This document shows, piece after piece, positions 17,174-29,170 of a DNA stretch of 64,000 nucleotides (position 1 is the stretch's first letter; each line of letters starts with the position of its first letter). The notes under the pieces are model-generated. The model was not told the DNA's origin, did not search any database, and was given only the letters and a program-made list of their open reading frames with translations. Position numbers and translations under genes: made by a program. This stretch comes from Stenotrophomonas sp. Iso1 (lineage in GTDB: Bacteria; Pseudomonadota; Gammaproteobacteria; Xanthomonadales; Xanthomonadaceae). The stretch is taken from positions 620,001 through 684,000 of the forward strand of contig NZ_JAODBT010000001.1 of NCBI RefSeq assembly GCF_027497995.1, given 5' to 3'.

Positions 17174-17701
17174 ATGAGCCAGGCCCTCACGCTTGCCCGC
17201 CCGTATGCCCGCGCCGCTTTCGCGATTGCGCGCGAGGATGGCAAGTTCGCGCCGTGGTCGGACGCGCTTGCGTTCTCCGCCCACGTTGCCGCCGATCCGC
17301 GCGTGTCGGCCCTGCTGTCCAATCCTCAGCTGAGTCGCGGTGATGCCGTCACCCTGCTGACTCCGGAGGCGGCAGGTGAAACCTACAGCCGCTTCTTGGG
17401 GCTGCTGGCCGAGGCGCACCGTCTGCAACTGCTGCCGGAAATTTCCGGACTGTTCGACCAGCTGCGCGCCGAAGCCGAAAACGTGCTCAAGGCCACGGTG
17501 ACTTCGGCTGCCGAACTGTCGGCAGACGAGCTGGAAAAGATCAAGGCCGCGCTGCGCAAGCGCTTCGGCCGCGATGTCGAGGTATCGACCGCGGTGGACG
17601 CTTCGCTGATTGGCGGCGCCGTGATCGATGCCGGCAATGTGGTTATCGATGGTTCGCTCAAGGGCAAGCTGTCGCGCCTGCAGACCGCGCTCGCACACTG
17701 A
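17174..17701 (+). CDS. atpH: ATP synthase subunit delta
   Basis: 175 residues. N-terminal [19 protein letters not shown] is the hallmark helix of the delta/OSCP family, and the C-terminal [20 protein letters not shown] with [11 protein letters not shown] is the conserved tail. It sits on top of F1 and attaches the b-dimer stator. It starts three bases after atpF and ends 45 bases before atpA. Confidence 0.96.
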   Translation: MSQALTLARPYARAAFAIAREDGKFAPWSDALAFSAHVAADPRVSALLSNPQLSRGDAVTLLTPEAAGETYSRFLGLLAEAHRLQLLPEISGLFDQLRAEAENVLKATVTSAAELSADELEKIKAALRKRFGRDVEVSTAVDASLIGGAVIDAGNVVIDGSLKGKLSRLQTALAH

Positions 17702-17746
17702 ATTCAATTTAACGTCCGGCTTGATTGCCGGCACTAGGACTTGACG

Positions 17747-19294
17747 ATGGCTACCACGCTCAACCCCTCCGAAATCAGCGAACTGATCAAGAACCGCATC
17801 GAGAAGGTCGCCCTGTCCGCGGAATCGCGCAACGAAGGCACCGTGACCAGCGTGTCCGACGGCATCGTGCGCATCTACGGTCTGGCCGACGTGATGCAGG
17901 GCGAAATGATCGAACTGCCGAACAACACCTACGCCCTGGCGCTGAACCTGGAGCGTGACTCGGTCGGCGCCGTGGTGCTGGGTGACTACGAGCACCTGCG
18001 CGAAGGCGACGTGGCCAAGACCACCGGCCGCATCCTGGAAGTGCCGGTGGGCCCGGAAGTGCTCGGCCGCGTCGTGAACGCGCTGGGTGAGCCGATTGAC
18101 GGCAAGGGCCCGCTGGGCACCTCGCAGACCGCTCCGGTGGAACGCGTTGCTCCGGGCGTGATCTGGCGCAAGTCCGTCGACCAGCCGGTGCAGACCGGTT
18201 ACAAGTCGGTCGACGCCATGATCCCGATCGGCCGTGGTCAGCGCGAGCTGATCATCGGTGACCGCCAGACCGGCAAGACCGCGATGGCCATCGATGCGGT
18301 GATCAACCAGAAGGGCACCGGCATCAAGTGCGTGTACGTCGCGATCGGCCAGAAGGCGTCGACCGTTGCCAACATCGTGCGCAAGCTGGAAGAGAACGGC
18401 GCGCTGGCCCACACCGTGGTCGTGGCTGCTACCGCTTCCGAATCGGCGGCGATGCAGTACATCAGCCCGTACTCCGGCTGCACCATGGGTGAGTACTTCA
18501 TGGACCGTGGCGAAGACGCCCTGATCGTGTACGACGATCTGTCCAAGCAGGCCGTTGCCTACCGCCAGATCTCGCTGCTGCTGAAGCGCCCGCCGGGCCG
18601 CGAAGCCTACCCGGGTGACGTGTTCTATCTCCACTCCCGTCTGCTCGAGCGCGCAGCCCGCGTGTCCGAGGAGTACGTCGAGAAGTTCACCGAAGGCAAG
18701 GTCACCGGCAAGACCGGTTCGCTGACGGCACTGCCGATCATCGAAACCCAGGCGGGCGACGTTTCCGCATTCGTTCCGACCAACGTGATCTCGATCACCG
18801 ACGGCCAGATCTTCCTGGAAACCGACCTGTTCAACGCCGGTATCCGTCCGGCCGTGAACGCCGGTATCTCGGTGTCGCGCGTCGGTGGTGCAGCCCAGAC
18901 CAAGATCATCAAGAAGCTGTCGGGCGGTATTCGTATCTCGCTGGCCCAGTACCGTGAGCTGGCTGCGTTTGCGCAGTTCGCCTCGGACCTGGACGAAGCA
19001 ACCCGCAAGCAGCTGGAGCGCGGTCAGCGCGTCACCGAGCTGATGAAGCAGAAGCAGTACGCGCCGATGCCGATCGCCGACCAGGCGCTGTCGATCTACG
19101 CCGTCAACGAGGGTTACCTCGACGATGTGCCGGTCAACAAGCTGCTCGGCTTTGAAGCTGGCCTGCACGCGCACTTTGCCAACACCGCAGGTGAGCTGGT
19201 CTCCAAGATCAACGCCACCGGTGCCTGGAACGACGAGATTGAAGCCGCTTTCAAGAAGGGCATCTCCGAGTTCAAGACCACTGGCAGCTGGTAA
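17747..19294 (+). CDS. atpA: ATP synthase subunit alpha
   Basis: 515 residues from ATG 17747; a TTG six bases earlier is less likely. It is the non-catalytic nucleotide-binding F1 subunit. The P-loop is [13 protein letters not shown] near residue 169, and the family signature [17 protein letters not shown] appears near 370. It also begins with the usual [15 protein letters not shown] delta-binding N-terminus. Its length is normal. Confidence 0.98.
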   Translation: MATTLNPSEISELIKNRIEKVALSAESRNEGTVTSVSDGIVRIYGLADVMQGEMIELPNNTYALALNLERDSVGAVVLGDYEHLREGDVAKTTGRILEVPVGPEVLGRVVNALGEPIDGKGPLGTSQTAPVERVAPGVIWRKSVDQPVQTGYKSVDAMIPIGRGQRELIIGDRQTGKTAMAIDAVINQKGTGIKCVYVAIGQKASTVANIVRKLEENGALAHTVVVAATASESAAMQYISPYSGCTMGEYFMDRGEDALIVYDDLSKQAVAYRQISLLLKRPPGREAYPGDVFYLHSRLLERAARVSEEYVEKFTEGKVTGKTGSLTALPIIETQAGDVSAFVPTNVISITDGQIFLETDLFNAGIRPAVNAGISVSRVGGAAQTKIIKKLSGGIRISLAQYRELAAFAQFASDLDEATRKQLERGQRVTELMKQKQYAPMPIADQALSIYAVNEGYLDDVPVNKLLGFEAGLHAHFANTAGELVSKINATGAWNDEIEAAFKKGISEFKTTGSW

Positions 19295-19365
19295 TCGCAA
19301 AGCGGTCACCGGCAGGGAGCGGCCGCACGGCTGCTCCTCAACCAAGTAAGTAGAGCGAGCGAGAA

Positions 19366-21674
<2,309 letters not shown>

Positions 21675-21794
21675 GGAAGCCTGGAACAGGGAATCAGGAA
21701 CAGGGACTGCTTGTCCTTGTTCCAACGGAAGCGTCGCGTAGCGCGCTTCCCTTCCCGGCTCCCTGATCCCCACTCCGCTTTTGAGAAATGAACC
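21675..21794 (+). repeat. GGAACAGGG-type hairpin element between atpD and atpC
   Basis: GGAACAGGGA (21697-21706) pairs with TCCTTGTTCC (21714-21723), and outer segments GGGAATCAGG and CCCTGATCCC can pair as well. Related elements occur at 42467-42580 and 34994-35078. It may be a dispersed xanthomonad palindrome inserted between co-oriented genes. Confidence 0.6.
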
Positions 21795-22220
21795 ATGACT
21801 AGCACCATCCGTTGCGACATCGTCAGTGCCGAGCAGCAGATCTTCAGCGGCGAAGCGACCCTGGTCGTGGCTACCGGTGAGCTGGGCGAGCTGGGCATCG
21901 CGCCCAAGCACGCACCGCTGATCACCCGCCTGAAGCCGGGCAAGGTGGTTGTCACTACCGCCGCTGGCGAGCACCTGGATTTCGCCATTTCCGGCGGCAT
22001 CCTGGAGGTTCAGCCGCAGGTCGTGACCGTGCTGGCCGACACCGCCATCCGCGCAACCGACATCGACGAAGCCGCTGTCCGCAAGGCCAAGGAAGAAGCC
22101 GAGCGCGTGCTCGCCAACCGTGGCGAAGCCATGGAGCTGGCCGAAGCACAGCAGCGTCTGGCCGAAGTCACCGCGCAGCTGCAAGCGCTGGAGCGCCTGC
22201 GTCGCACCCTCAAGCACTGA
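21795..22220 (+). CDS. atpC: ATP synthase subunit epsilon
   Basis: 141 residues. It has the N-terminal beta-sandwich ([42 protein letters not shown]) and a C-terminal two-helix arm ([20 protein letters not shown]) that can inhibit ATP hydrolysis. It is the last gene of the operon and is separated from atpD by a 120-base palindrome-containing spacer. Confidence 0.96.
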   Translation: MTSTIRCDIVSAEQQIFSGEATLVVATGELGELGIAPKHAPLITRLKPGKVVVTTAAGEHLDFAISGGILEVQPQVVTVLADTAIRATDIDEAAVRKAKEEAERVLANRGEAMELAEAQQRLAEVTAQLQALERLRRTLKH

Positions 22221-22241
22221 GGTTGCCCGCAGCGCACGCAG

Positions 22242-22270
22242 AAACGCCGGCCATGTGCCGGCGTTTTTGT
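22242..22270 (+). terminator. Intrinsic terminator of the atp operon
   Basis: AAACGCCGGC (22242-22251) and GCCGGCGTTT (22257-22266) form a 10-bp stem with a CATGT loop, followed by TTGTTTG and a further T-run. It is placed 21 bases after the atpC stop. Confidence 0.9.
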
Positions 22271-22425
22271 TTGTATTTTTCAGTTCCCGTTGAATGAATC
22301 GCTATCGTTCTCACCCGCAATGCGGTCGACGAATGCGCAGCTGGTTGGTTCGGCGAATCGATGGCGCTGTGATCGCGGGCCTCTCAGGGCGGCAAGCTGC
22401 ACGCGCCTGGCCGCTGCTGGTGGTG

Positions 22426-23424
22426 TCACGCCACGTCTGTATCACTCTGCGTGGACTGCCGGTCGCCCAGCAGTGCATGCACGGGCGAGCGCGGTTCGGC
22501 AGCCACATCGAAGTTGAGCCAGGACAACAGCATCTGCACGCCGACAATGATCGGCAACGCGGCCAGCATCACCGTGCCGGCGGTGGCCGGAACCCCGCTG
22601 TCGGTCGAACCGATCCAGTGCCACAAACCGAACGCTGTGCCGCCGAATAGCAGAGCGCTACCCAGCCCCAGCTCGACACTGGCGACCGAGAAACCTCGCA
22701 GTAGATAGCTGTAGCCAATCCGTCGCACGGTGTTGCGCAGGTGGCCATGCAGGAACGGGCCAATCACTCGCGTGGGCCGCAGGCTACTGGGTTCACCCTC
22801 GTAACGGGCTTGCATCGGGACGTCCACCACGACCGCGCGAAGCTGGTTGAGGTGGTAGAGCAGATCGGACTCGAAGAAGTAACGCCGCGCGATGCGTTCA
22901 AGTTCCAGCTCGGCCAGTAGCTCGCGACGGATGGCAGTGAAGCCATTGGTGGGATCGGCAATCTGCCAGTAGCCGCTGGACAGTTTGGTCATGAACGACA
23001 ACATGGCATTACCGAGCAGCCGCACCCAGGGCATGCCACGGACGAAGGCGAGGCGATGGAAGCGGTTGCCCTTGGCGTAGTCGGCATGACCTGCCAGCAG
23101 CGGCCCGGCGATACGCAGGATCAACGCCGGGTCCATCTGTCCGTCACCGTCGAGTTTGACCACCGCGTCGGCACCAGAACCGATGGCGTGGCGGTAGCCG
23201 GTCAGCGTGGCGCCACCCACACCCTGGCTCTGCGCGTGGGTGATGACAACCACGCGCGGGTCGCTGCAGTTCGCGCTGACCCACGCGCCGGTCTGTTCTG
23301 GACAGGCGTCATCGACCACATAGATCCAGCCGACTTCCGCGCCGATGCCGGCAATGACCTGCAATATCTGGTCACGGACCCTGAAACAGGGAATGACGAT
23401 GGCGATGCGACGGTTGGAATTCAT
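22426..23424 (-). CDS. GT2 polyprenyl-phosphate glycosyltransferase, GtrB/DPM1-like
   Basis: 332 residues. The N-terminal GT-A domain has RRIAIVIPCFRVRDQILQVI, the VVDDACPEQTG nucleotide site, and the metal-binding KLDGDGQMDP motif. Two C-terminal hydrophobic helices follow residue 230 (VELGLGSALLFGGTAFGLW and VMLAALPIIVGVQMLLSWL). This layout matches GtrB-type enzymes that load undecaprenyl phosphate with a sugar on the cytoplasmic side. It is the last gene of a three-gene minus-strand set, three bases after gtrA. Confidence 0.85.
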   Translation of the reverse strand: MNSNRRIAIVIPCFRVRDQILQVIAGIGAEVGWIYVVDDACPEQTGAWVSANCSDPRVVVITHAQSQGVGGATLTGYRHAIGSGADAVVKLDGDGQMDPALILRIAGPLLAGHADYAKGNRFHRLAFVRGMPWVRLLGNAMLSFMTKLSSGYWQIADPTNGFTAIRRELLAELELERIARRYFFESDLLYHLNQLRAVVVDVPMQARYEGEPSSLRPTRVIGPFLHGHLRNTVRRIGYSYLLRGFSVASVELGLGSALLFGGTAFGLWHWIGSTDSGVPATAGTVMLAALPIIVGVQMLLSWLNFDVAAEPRSPVHALLGDRQSTQSDTDVA

Positions 23425-23427
23425 GGC

Positions 23428-23805
23428 TCAGCGATAGATCCAGTGACGCGAGATGAAGAAGCTGATGACGGCGAGTACGGCCTCGATCAGCGGTTTGGCC
23501 AGCCAGGCAGCCTCCAGGCCCACACTGCGCCCGACGTAACCGACGCCCCAGGTGCTGATGACCGTAAGCGCAGCCCAGGCCAGGGCGAAACGCAGCAACT
23601 GCTGGCGTCCCAGTGGTCGGCTCGACGAGAAGGTGAAGGTGCCATTCAACCAGAAGCCGAACATGGCCCCGATGAGCCGGCCGCAGACGTTGGCGATTTC
23701 CAGCGACATGCCGGCATGGCTCAGCCCAACGGTCACCAGCCAGTCGAGGATCCATTGCAGGAACCCCATCAGCAGGAACAGCCAACTTTGCCGTGCCAGT
23801 GTCAT
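23428..23805 (-). CDS. GtrA family membrane protein
   Basis: 125 residues from ATG 23805, whose ATGA overlaps the stop of the upstream glycosyltransferase gene. Four transmembrane helices and the GtrA pattern RLIGAMFGFWLNGTFTFSS near residue 50 plus FISRHWIYR at the end are typical. GtrA proteins are thought to flip lipid-linked sugars across the inner membrane. Its partner GtrB-like gene is immediately downstream. Confidence 0.88.
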   Translation of the reverse strand: MTLARQSWLFLLMGFLQWILDWLVTVGLSHAGMSLEIANVCGRLIGAMFGFWLNGTFTFSSSRPLGRQQLLRFALAWAALTVISTWGVGYVGRSVGLEAAWLAKPLIEAVLAVISFFISRHWIYR

Positions 23806-25796
23806 TGCTTGCCAGCTTCCGGCAGCGACCACCATTCGCTTTCCTTGATTGTTCCCCGCTGTGTGGCGCCTGCTGCGTGCAGCGCTTCACGTTGGGCAGG
23901 CGTGACACTGTTGGTGCGCAAGATGACGTCATGGACGTTCTCGCGCTGCATCAAGGCGACCCAAGCCTGTCCCGTCGGATCCTTGTCGGCGTCGCCGGCA
24001 GCGGCCAGCAGCGGTGGCGAGTACCAGCTGATGTTGCGTCCACGCGTACCGAATTCGGCAAAGAAGCCATAGGCAGGATCCAGCAGCAATACGTTGCCGG
24101 TTGGGCCGCCGGCCTTGCGGATCTGGTGGGCGAAGATGCGCTCGGGCGCGTAGCGCTTGTACAACGGTTCGTCGCGGCCGGCGGCTTTCACCGCTTGTTT
24201 GATCGCCCCATAGCGCAGGGTCCAGTAGGCATTGGCCTGGAAGCCCAGGTGCAGCACGCACAGTCCGATGGCGATCCAGGCGGCGCGTCGCGCATCGACC
24301 GAGAACGCAGCGCTGACCAGCACGGCGGACAGCACCGCCAGCCCCGGATAGGCGTAACGCATGTACTGCAGCGGGATCAGCGGCAATACCAGCACGCAGG
24401 TGGCAGCCAAAGCAGCAATGCGGGTCTGCCGGTGAACCAGGGCCAGCAGCCAGGGGCCGGCGAGTGCGATGAGCAGGAAGCTGCCGCCGCCGTCGTTGGC
24501 ACCATCGTGGAGGTGGGTATGGAAGCTCATGTCCCAGAACAGCGTAGGACCGAAGCCCGTGTACCAGCGGTCGTCAAAGAAATTGACGGGCGCAAAATAA
24601 GGCGACTTGAACCAGGCATTGAACAGCGGCAACACCGGGTTTCCGGTGAGCAGGAACGCCTGGAGATAGCTTGAACCCGCGATCAGCAGACCCACCACGA
24701 GTACTGCGCCGATCCGCGGCAATGACGGCCAAGGATGGCGGAACAATGCCCACAACAACGGGATGAGGGCCATCACCGCTGACGTGGTCTTGATGCTCAT
24801 CAGCCCGCCCGCCAGCACCGCGAGCGCGAGCCAGAAACGGAAGCTGCCATCACGCGGTCCTGCCACCAGGGCGAACAACCAGACCAATGCTGCAGCGGTG
24901 GGAAGTTCGGTCTGCATGCCGCTGGCCAAGGCGGTGGTCATCGGCTGACTGATGGCGACAGCTGCGGCGAGCCAACGAGCGGGCACCGGTGCACCCAGGT
25001 GTGTGCACAAACGCCACAGGCCACAGGCCAGGGTCAGCAGCCAGAACATGTTGACCGGGCCACGGGCTTCGCTGCCGCTCATCAGCTGTGCGATGGCATG
25101 CACCACATCCGATGTCCAAGGGGCGAGTGCCCAGACCTGATGCTCCGGTGATGGCGCGTAGAACCCTTGCTGTTGCAGCTGCCATGCCAAGCGCAGGTGG
25201 TAGGCCAGATCATCTTCCTGCATCGTGGGCAGCCAGCAGCTGGCGGCGGCAAGCCCGATGACGAGCACGCAGAACGCCGCAAGCCGGGGTGATGCAGTGA
25301 CCGCTTCCCTCCATTCATTGCGCGCACCGCGCAGCGTGTTGAGCAGCTCGCGCCTGCGCGCCAGCACCAGCCCGATGCAGAGAATCAGGTAGCTCCAGTT
25401 GTAGTGAATCGGCAGGGTCAACAGCCAGCCTGCGGTACCCGCCAGCAGCAGGATGCCGAGCAGGCCCTGCAAGGCCGCCGGTCCCCGTGGCAGCAACCTT
25501 CCGCCCAATGCGATGGCCGCCAGGATCAACACGGCGGTCATCAGTGTTGGCAGGGGACCGGCCAGGACGAGAAGCATGACCGCCCACAGCACCAGCAGCC
25601 AGTTGGCCTGCGGACTGCGACGAACGCGCCCCAGCAACCACGCCAGGCCCCAGACCGGCAGCGCGAGCAACAGCAGATCCGTGAGCCGGGTGGGCGACCA
25701 CTGTTCCCACAGATGGGGCGATGCCAGCCCGATCAAGACCGCCACAGGGCCAAGCCAAAGCAGGGCGCGTTCCATACGTTGTGTTGTTGCTTCCAT
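23802..25796 (-). CDS. Multi-spanning GT-C-type glycosyltransferase, candidate GtrC analogue
   Basis: 664 residues with a dozen or more hydrophobic helices and a C-terminal soluble portion after about residue 520. The first large periplasmic loop has [19 protein letters not shown], in the position where GT-C enzymes (ArnT/PMT-like) carry an acidic catalytic residue. A ribosome site AGGA precedes ATG 25796. With the coupled gtrA and gtrB-like genes it resembles phage-type gtr cassettes, in which the third protein transfers the flipped sugar to O-antigen or another acceptor. The acceptor is unknown. Confidence 0.7.
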   Translation of the reverse strand: MEATTQRMERALLWLGPVAVLIGLASPHLWEQWSPTRLTDLLLLALPVWGLAWLLGRVRRSPQANWLLVLWAVMLLVLAGPLPTLMTAVLILAAIALGGRLLPRGPAALQGLLGILLLAGTAGWLLTLPIHYNWSYLILCIGLVLARRRELLNTLRGARNEWREAVTASPRLAAFCVLVIGLAAASCWLPTMQEDDLAYHLRLAWQLQQQGFYAPSPEHQVWALAPWTSDVVHAIAQLMSGSEARGPVNMFWLLTLACGLWRLCTHLGAPVPARWLAAAVAISQPMTTALASGMQTELPTAAALVWLFALVAGPRDGSFRFWLALAVLAGGLMSIKTTSAVMALIPLLWALFRHPWPSLPRIGAVLVVGLLIAGSSYLQAFLLTGNPVLPLFNAWFKSPYFAPVNFFDDRWYTGFGPTLFWDMSFHTHLHDGANDGGGSFLLIALAGPWLLALVHRQTRIAALAATCVLVLPLIPLQYMRYAYPGLAVLSAVLVSAAFSVDARRAAWIAIGLCVLHLGFQANAYWTLRYGAIKQAVKAAGRDEPLYKRYAPERIFAHQIRKAGGPTGNVLLLDPAYGFFAEFGTRGRNISWYSPPLLAAAGDADKDPTGQAWVALMQRENVHDVILRTNSVTPAQREALHAAGATQRGTIKESEWWSLPEAGKQ

Positions 25797-25878
25797 ACAT
25801 TCCTGCAGAGCAAGGTGTGAGTTCGCCTATGCTATCAGCCGACCAAAGAACTCCAGACGGATTAGTCAGGTGGAACCA

Positions 25879-27246
25879 ATGACTCAACCCTTGCACGTAA
25901 TCATCCTCGCCGCTGGCGCAGGCAAGCGCATGAAGTCGGCATTGCCGAAGGTGCTGCAACCGATCGCAGGGCAGCCGATGCTGGCGCACGTGATTGCCAT
26001 TGCCCGCCAGTTGCAGCCGGCAGGTATTCACCTGGTCTATGGGCATGGCGGTGAGGCGGTACGGGCGGCATTCGCCGACCAGCAGGATCTGACCTGGGCC
26101 GAGCAGAAGGAACAACTGGGTACTGGCCATGCGGTGCAGCAGGCCATGCCGGATGTGCCCGACACCGCACAGGTGCTGGTGCTGTATGGCGATGTCCCGT
26201 TGATGCGGGCTGACACGTTGAAAGCGTTGCTGACAGATTCGCCGCGGCTGGCGGTGCTGGTAGCCGAGTTGGAGAACCCGGCCGGTTACGGACGCATCGT
26301 GCGCGATGCCGAGGGCAAGGTGGCAGCCATCGTCGAGCAGAAGGATGCCAGCGATGAGCAGAAGCGCATCCGCACCATCAACACCGGCATCATCACCGCC
26401 GAGTCGACGGCGCTGCGGCGCTGGTTGGGCTCGCTGTCCAATGCCAATGCACAGGGCGAGTATTACCTGACCGACGTGTTTGCCTTCGCCGCGGCCGAGT
26501 ACACGCCGGCCGAGCTGGTGTATGTGGCCGATGCGCAGGAAGCCGAAGGTGCGAATGATCCGTGGCAGCTGTCGCAGCTGGAACGTGCGTGGCAACTGCG
26601 TGCGGCCAAGGCGCTGTGTGAGCAGGGGGCGCGCTTGCTGGACCCGTCGCGCTTTGATCAGCGCGGCACGGTGAAGGTGGGCCGTGATGTGCAGATCGAT
26701 GCCAACGTGGTGCTGGAAGGTGAGGTTGAACTGGGAGATGGCGTGCGCATCGGCCCGTTTGTACGTTTGAAGGACGTCAAGTTGGGCGCCGGCACCGAAG
26801 TGCGCGCGCATTGCGATCTGGAAGGCGTGATTGCCGAAGGTGCCGCGCAGATCGGACCATTCGCACGTCTGCGCCCAGGGACGGTATTGGCGGAGGGTGT
26901 GCACGTAGGCAACTTCGTCGAGACAAAAAAGGTCAGCCTGGGCAAGGGCAGCAAGGCCAACCACCTGACGTACCTGGGTGATGCGGTGATTGGCAGCGGC
27001 ACCAACATCGGCGCCGGCACCATCACCTGCAACTACGACGGTGTGAACAAGTTCCAGACCATCATCGGTGACAAGGTGTTCGTCGGCTCCAACAGCTCGC
27101 TGGTGGCACCGGTGACGCTGGAAGACGGCGCGACCATCGGCGCCGGCTCGGTCATCACCCGCACTGCGCCGTCCGACAAGCTGACCGTGGCGCGCAGCCG
27201 CCAGCAGACGATCGATGGCTGGGTACGACCCATCAAGAAAAGCTGA
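25879..27246 (+). CDS. glmU: Bifunctional UDP-GlcNAc pyrophosphorylase / glucosamine-1-phosphate acetyltransferase
   Basis: 455 residues from ATG 25879. The N-terminal half is the uridyltransferase ([20 protein letters not shown]; later [11 protein letters not shown] and LYGDVPLM). The C-terminal half is the left-handed beta-helix acetyltransferase with [19 protein letters not shown] and [19 protein letters not shown]. It makes UDP-GlcNAc for peptidoglycan and LPS, two steps after GlmS, encoded 17 kb downstream. The downstream GNAT gene overlaps its end by 32 bases. Confidence 0.97.
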   Translation: MTQPLHVIILAAGAGKRMKSALPKVLQPIAGQPMLAHVIAIARQLQPAGIHLVYGHGGEAVRAAFADQQDLTWAEQKEQLGTGHAVQQAMPDVPDTAQVLVLYGDVPLMRADTLKALLTDSPRLAVLVAELENPAGYGRIVRDAEGKVAAIVEQKDASDEQKRIRTINTGIITAESTALRRWLGSLSNANAQGEYYLTDVFAFAAAEYTPAELVYVADAQEAEGANDPWQLSQLERAWQLRAAKALCEQGARLLDPSRFDQRGTVKVGRDVQIDANVVLEGEVELGDGVRIGPFVRLKDVKLGAGTEVRAHCDLEGVIAEGAAQIGPFARLRPGTVLAEGVHVGNFVETKKVSLGKGSKANHLTYLGDAVIGSGTNIGAGTITCNYDGVNKFQTIIGDKVFVGSNSSLVAPVTLEDGATIGAGSVITRTAPSDKLTVARSRQQTIDGWVRPIKKS

Positions 27247-27793
27247 GCCGCGCCTGGCACGGCGCGAGGATCTCGCGCTGCTGCGGGTGATCGAACTGCG
27301 CGCTGGCGAGCGTCTGCGTGGGCATCCCGCAGACGCAGTCTTCGCTGCTTCGCCGACGGATCTGGACGCATTCGAGCACGGCATGCGGCAGCGATTGCTG
27401 TGGGTGATTGAAGGAGACACCGGCGACGTTGTGGGCTATCTGCTAGCAGGCACGCTGGATGACGACCTCCACATTCAACAGATGGATGTGCTGCCCGAAC
27501 AAGGCGGTAAGGGTCACGGGCGTGCTCTGCTGCGGCATGCGTTGGGGCAGGCGATCGAGCGCGGACATCGTCGCGTGGTGCTGACGACATTGAGCGATGT
27601 GCCGTGGAATGGCCGCTTTTATGCGAGCGAAGGTTTCCGGGTGTGGCCGCGTGAGGCGTGGAGTGCCGGTATGCACAGGGTGATGGCCGAAGAGGCGGCT
27701 GCGGGCTTTCCGATGGCGCTGCGTGTGGCGATGCTGCGGGAGCTTTGCGCGGGTGGCAACGTCATTGCGGAGCATGGCTCCGCACAACCGTGA
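27215..27793 (+). CDS. GNAT family N-acetyltransferase
   Basis: 192 residues if the ATG at 27215, inside the end of glmU, is used; no better start is visible. The acetyl-CoA binding segment is [24 protein letters not shown] (the V...Q/RxxGxG/A motif of GNATs), followed by [19 protein letters not shown], the usual beta6-beta7 region. Substrate unknown. The 32-base overlap suggests co-expression with glmU. Its last codons lie in a perfect 8-bp palindrome (27766-27784). Confidence 0.8.
   Translation: MAGYDPSRKAEPRLARREDLALLRVIELRAGERLRGHPADAVFAASPTDLDAFEHGMRQRLLWVIEGDTGDVVGYLLAGTLDDDLHIQQMDVLPEQGGKGHGRALLRHALGQAIERGHRRVVLTTLSDVPWNGRFYASEGFRVWPREAWSAGMHRVMAEEAAAGFPMALRVAMLRELCAGGNVIAEHGSAQP
27766..27784. 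repeat. REP-like palindrome at the end of the GNAT gene
   Basis: TGCGGAGC and GCTCCGCA flank ATG in a perfect stem. The core is the same as the hairpin at 13707-13725, so it is a dispersed element, here used as coding sequence and possibly as a shared end signal for convergent genes. Confidence 0.6.
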
Positions 27794-27807
27794 CGTGCTT
27801 TGGCCTG

Positions 27808-29160
27808 TCAGTCGTGTGGCAACAGGATAGCGACGCACAGGCCGCCTTCGTTGCGATTTTGCAGGGAAATGCGGCCGCCGTGGGCTTCGATGATCTCGCG
27901 GGTCAACGCCAGTCCGAGGCCGGTGCCATTGCGCTTGGTTGAGTAGAACGGCATCAATGCGTTCTGCAGCACAGCCTCATTCATGCCAGTGCCGCTATCC
28001 AGTACTTCAATGCGCAACCAGTGTGGCAGACGGGACACGCGCAGTTCGACCGCGTCATCTGGCGCGCCGCTGTCGCCACCGGCTTCATGTGCGTTCTTGA
28101 GCAGGTTCAACAAGGCTTGTGAGAACTGGGCCTGATCAATACGGCTGCTCAGGTCTTCCGGTGGCGGGTCCATGCGGAACGGGATCTGTTGTTGCAGGCC
28201 ATGCAGGAAGTTACGCCAGACCACGGTCTGCAACTGCGGCTGTGGCAGCTTGGCGAAACGGGCGTAGCCACGGATGAAGCCTTCAAGATGACGGGCGCGT
28301 TCTTCAACAGTGGCGAAGATGTCTTCCAGCCGGTCGAAGCGGTTGCGGCGCACCAGTTCGGCGCCGGAGTGTGCCAGCGATGCAATTGGCGCCAGTGAGT
28401 TGTTCAACTCGTGGCTGATCACGCGGATCACCTTCTTCCAGGTCTGCACTTCCTGGCGACGCAATTCGGCAGTGAGCAGACGTAGCAGCAGCAGTTCGTG
28501 AGGCCGGCCGTTGAGATGGAAGTTGCGGCGCGAGAGGTGATAGATCTGCTCATCGTCTTCATCACCGTCCTGTGCATCGGGTTCGCGCACGGCGAACAGG
28601 CTGTCACCGCCGCGAGCGATGGCGTTGCGCAGCTCGATTGGCATGGTATCCAGCAGTTCCTGCACGCGCTTGCCTTCCAGCTTCCAGCCGCCGTGCAGCA
28701 GCTTGCGTGCTGCGATGTTGGAGAACGCCACGCGCTGGATACCGTCACCGCCATCGGTGAGCAGCAGCATCGCCACCGGCGTGTTCTGCACCATGGTGTC
28801 CAGCAGCAGTTCGCGTTGCACCAGGGATTGGCGTTGCTCGCGCAGCACTTCGCCGAGTTCGGCATGGGCTTTCACCAGCTGCGCGAATTCGTCATTGCTG
28901 CGCCAATGCACACCGAAGTTGTACTCGCCGTCGCGATAGCTGCTGGTGGTGCCGGAGAGGGCGCGCAGCAACGAGCGAATCGGCGAGGTCGTGCGATGCA
29001 GCGCGTACCACATCAGTGCGAGCAGGATGACCGCGGAGGTCACCACGACCAGCCAGCCATGGTCCATCCAGTACGCCAGCATCCACGGCAACGCGGCTGC
29101 CAATGCGAGTACGGGCAGCAGCCTCAGGAACAGGCTGAAGGTGAAGGAGCGTGGTTTCAC
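27808..29160 (-). CDS. Membrane histidine kinase, NtrY/NtrB-like, last gene of the ABC cluster
   Basis: 450 residues. Two N-terminal transmembrane helices (FLRLLPVLALAAALPWMLAY and WLVVVTSAVILLALMWYAL) enclose almost no periplasmic loop, so it probably senses membrane or cytoplasmic signals. A HAMP-like linker and PAS-like region (LDTMVQNTPVAMLLLTD) precede the kinase core: H-box RVISHELNNSLAPIASL, N-box LLNLLKNAHEAGG, G-boxes DSGTGMNEAV and NGTGLGLAL. It lies ten bases after the response regulator gene, its likely partner, and belongs to the same 16-kb minus-strand unit as the transporter genes. Confidence 0.88.
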   Translation of the reverse strand: MKPRSFTFSLFLRLLPVLALAAALPWMLAYWMDHGWLVVVTSAVILLALMWYALHRTTSPIRSLLRALSGTTSSYRDGEYNFGVHWRSNDEFAQLVKAHAELGEVLREQRQSLVQRELLLDTMVQNTPVAMLLLTDGGDGIQRVAFSNIAARKLLHGGWKLEGKRVQELLDTMPIELRNAIARGGDSLFAVREPDAQDGDEDDEQIYHLSRRNFHLNGRPHELLLLRLLTAELRRQEVQTWKKVIRVISHELNNSLAPIASLAHSGAELVRRNRFDRLEDIFATVEERARHLEGFIRGYARFAKLPQPQLQTVVWRNFLHGLQQQIPFRMDPPPEDLSSRIDQAQFSQALLNLLKNAHEAGGDSGAPDDAVELRVSRLPHWLRIEVLDSGTGMNEAVLQNALMPFYSTKRNGTGLGLALTREIIEAHGGRISLQNRNEGGLCVAILLPHD

Positions 29161-29170
29161 CGGGACATTC

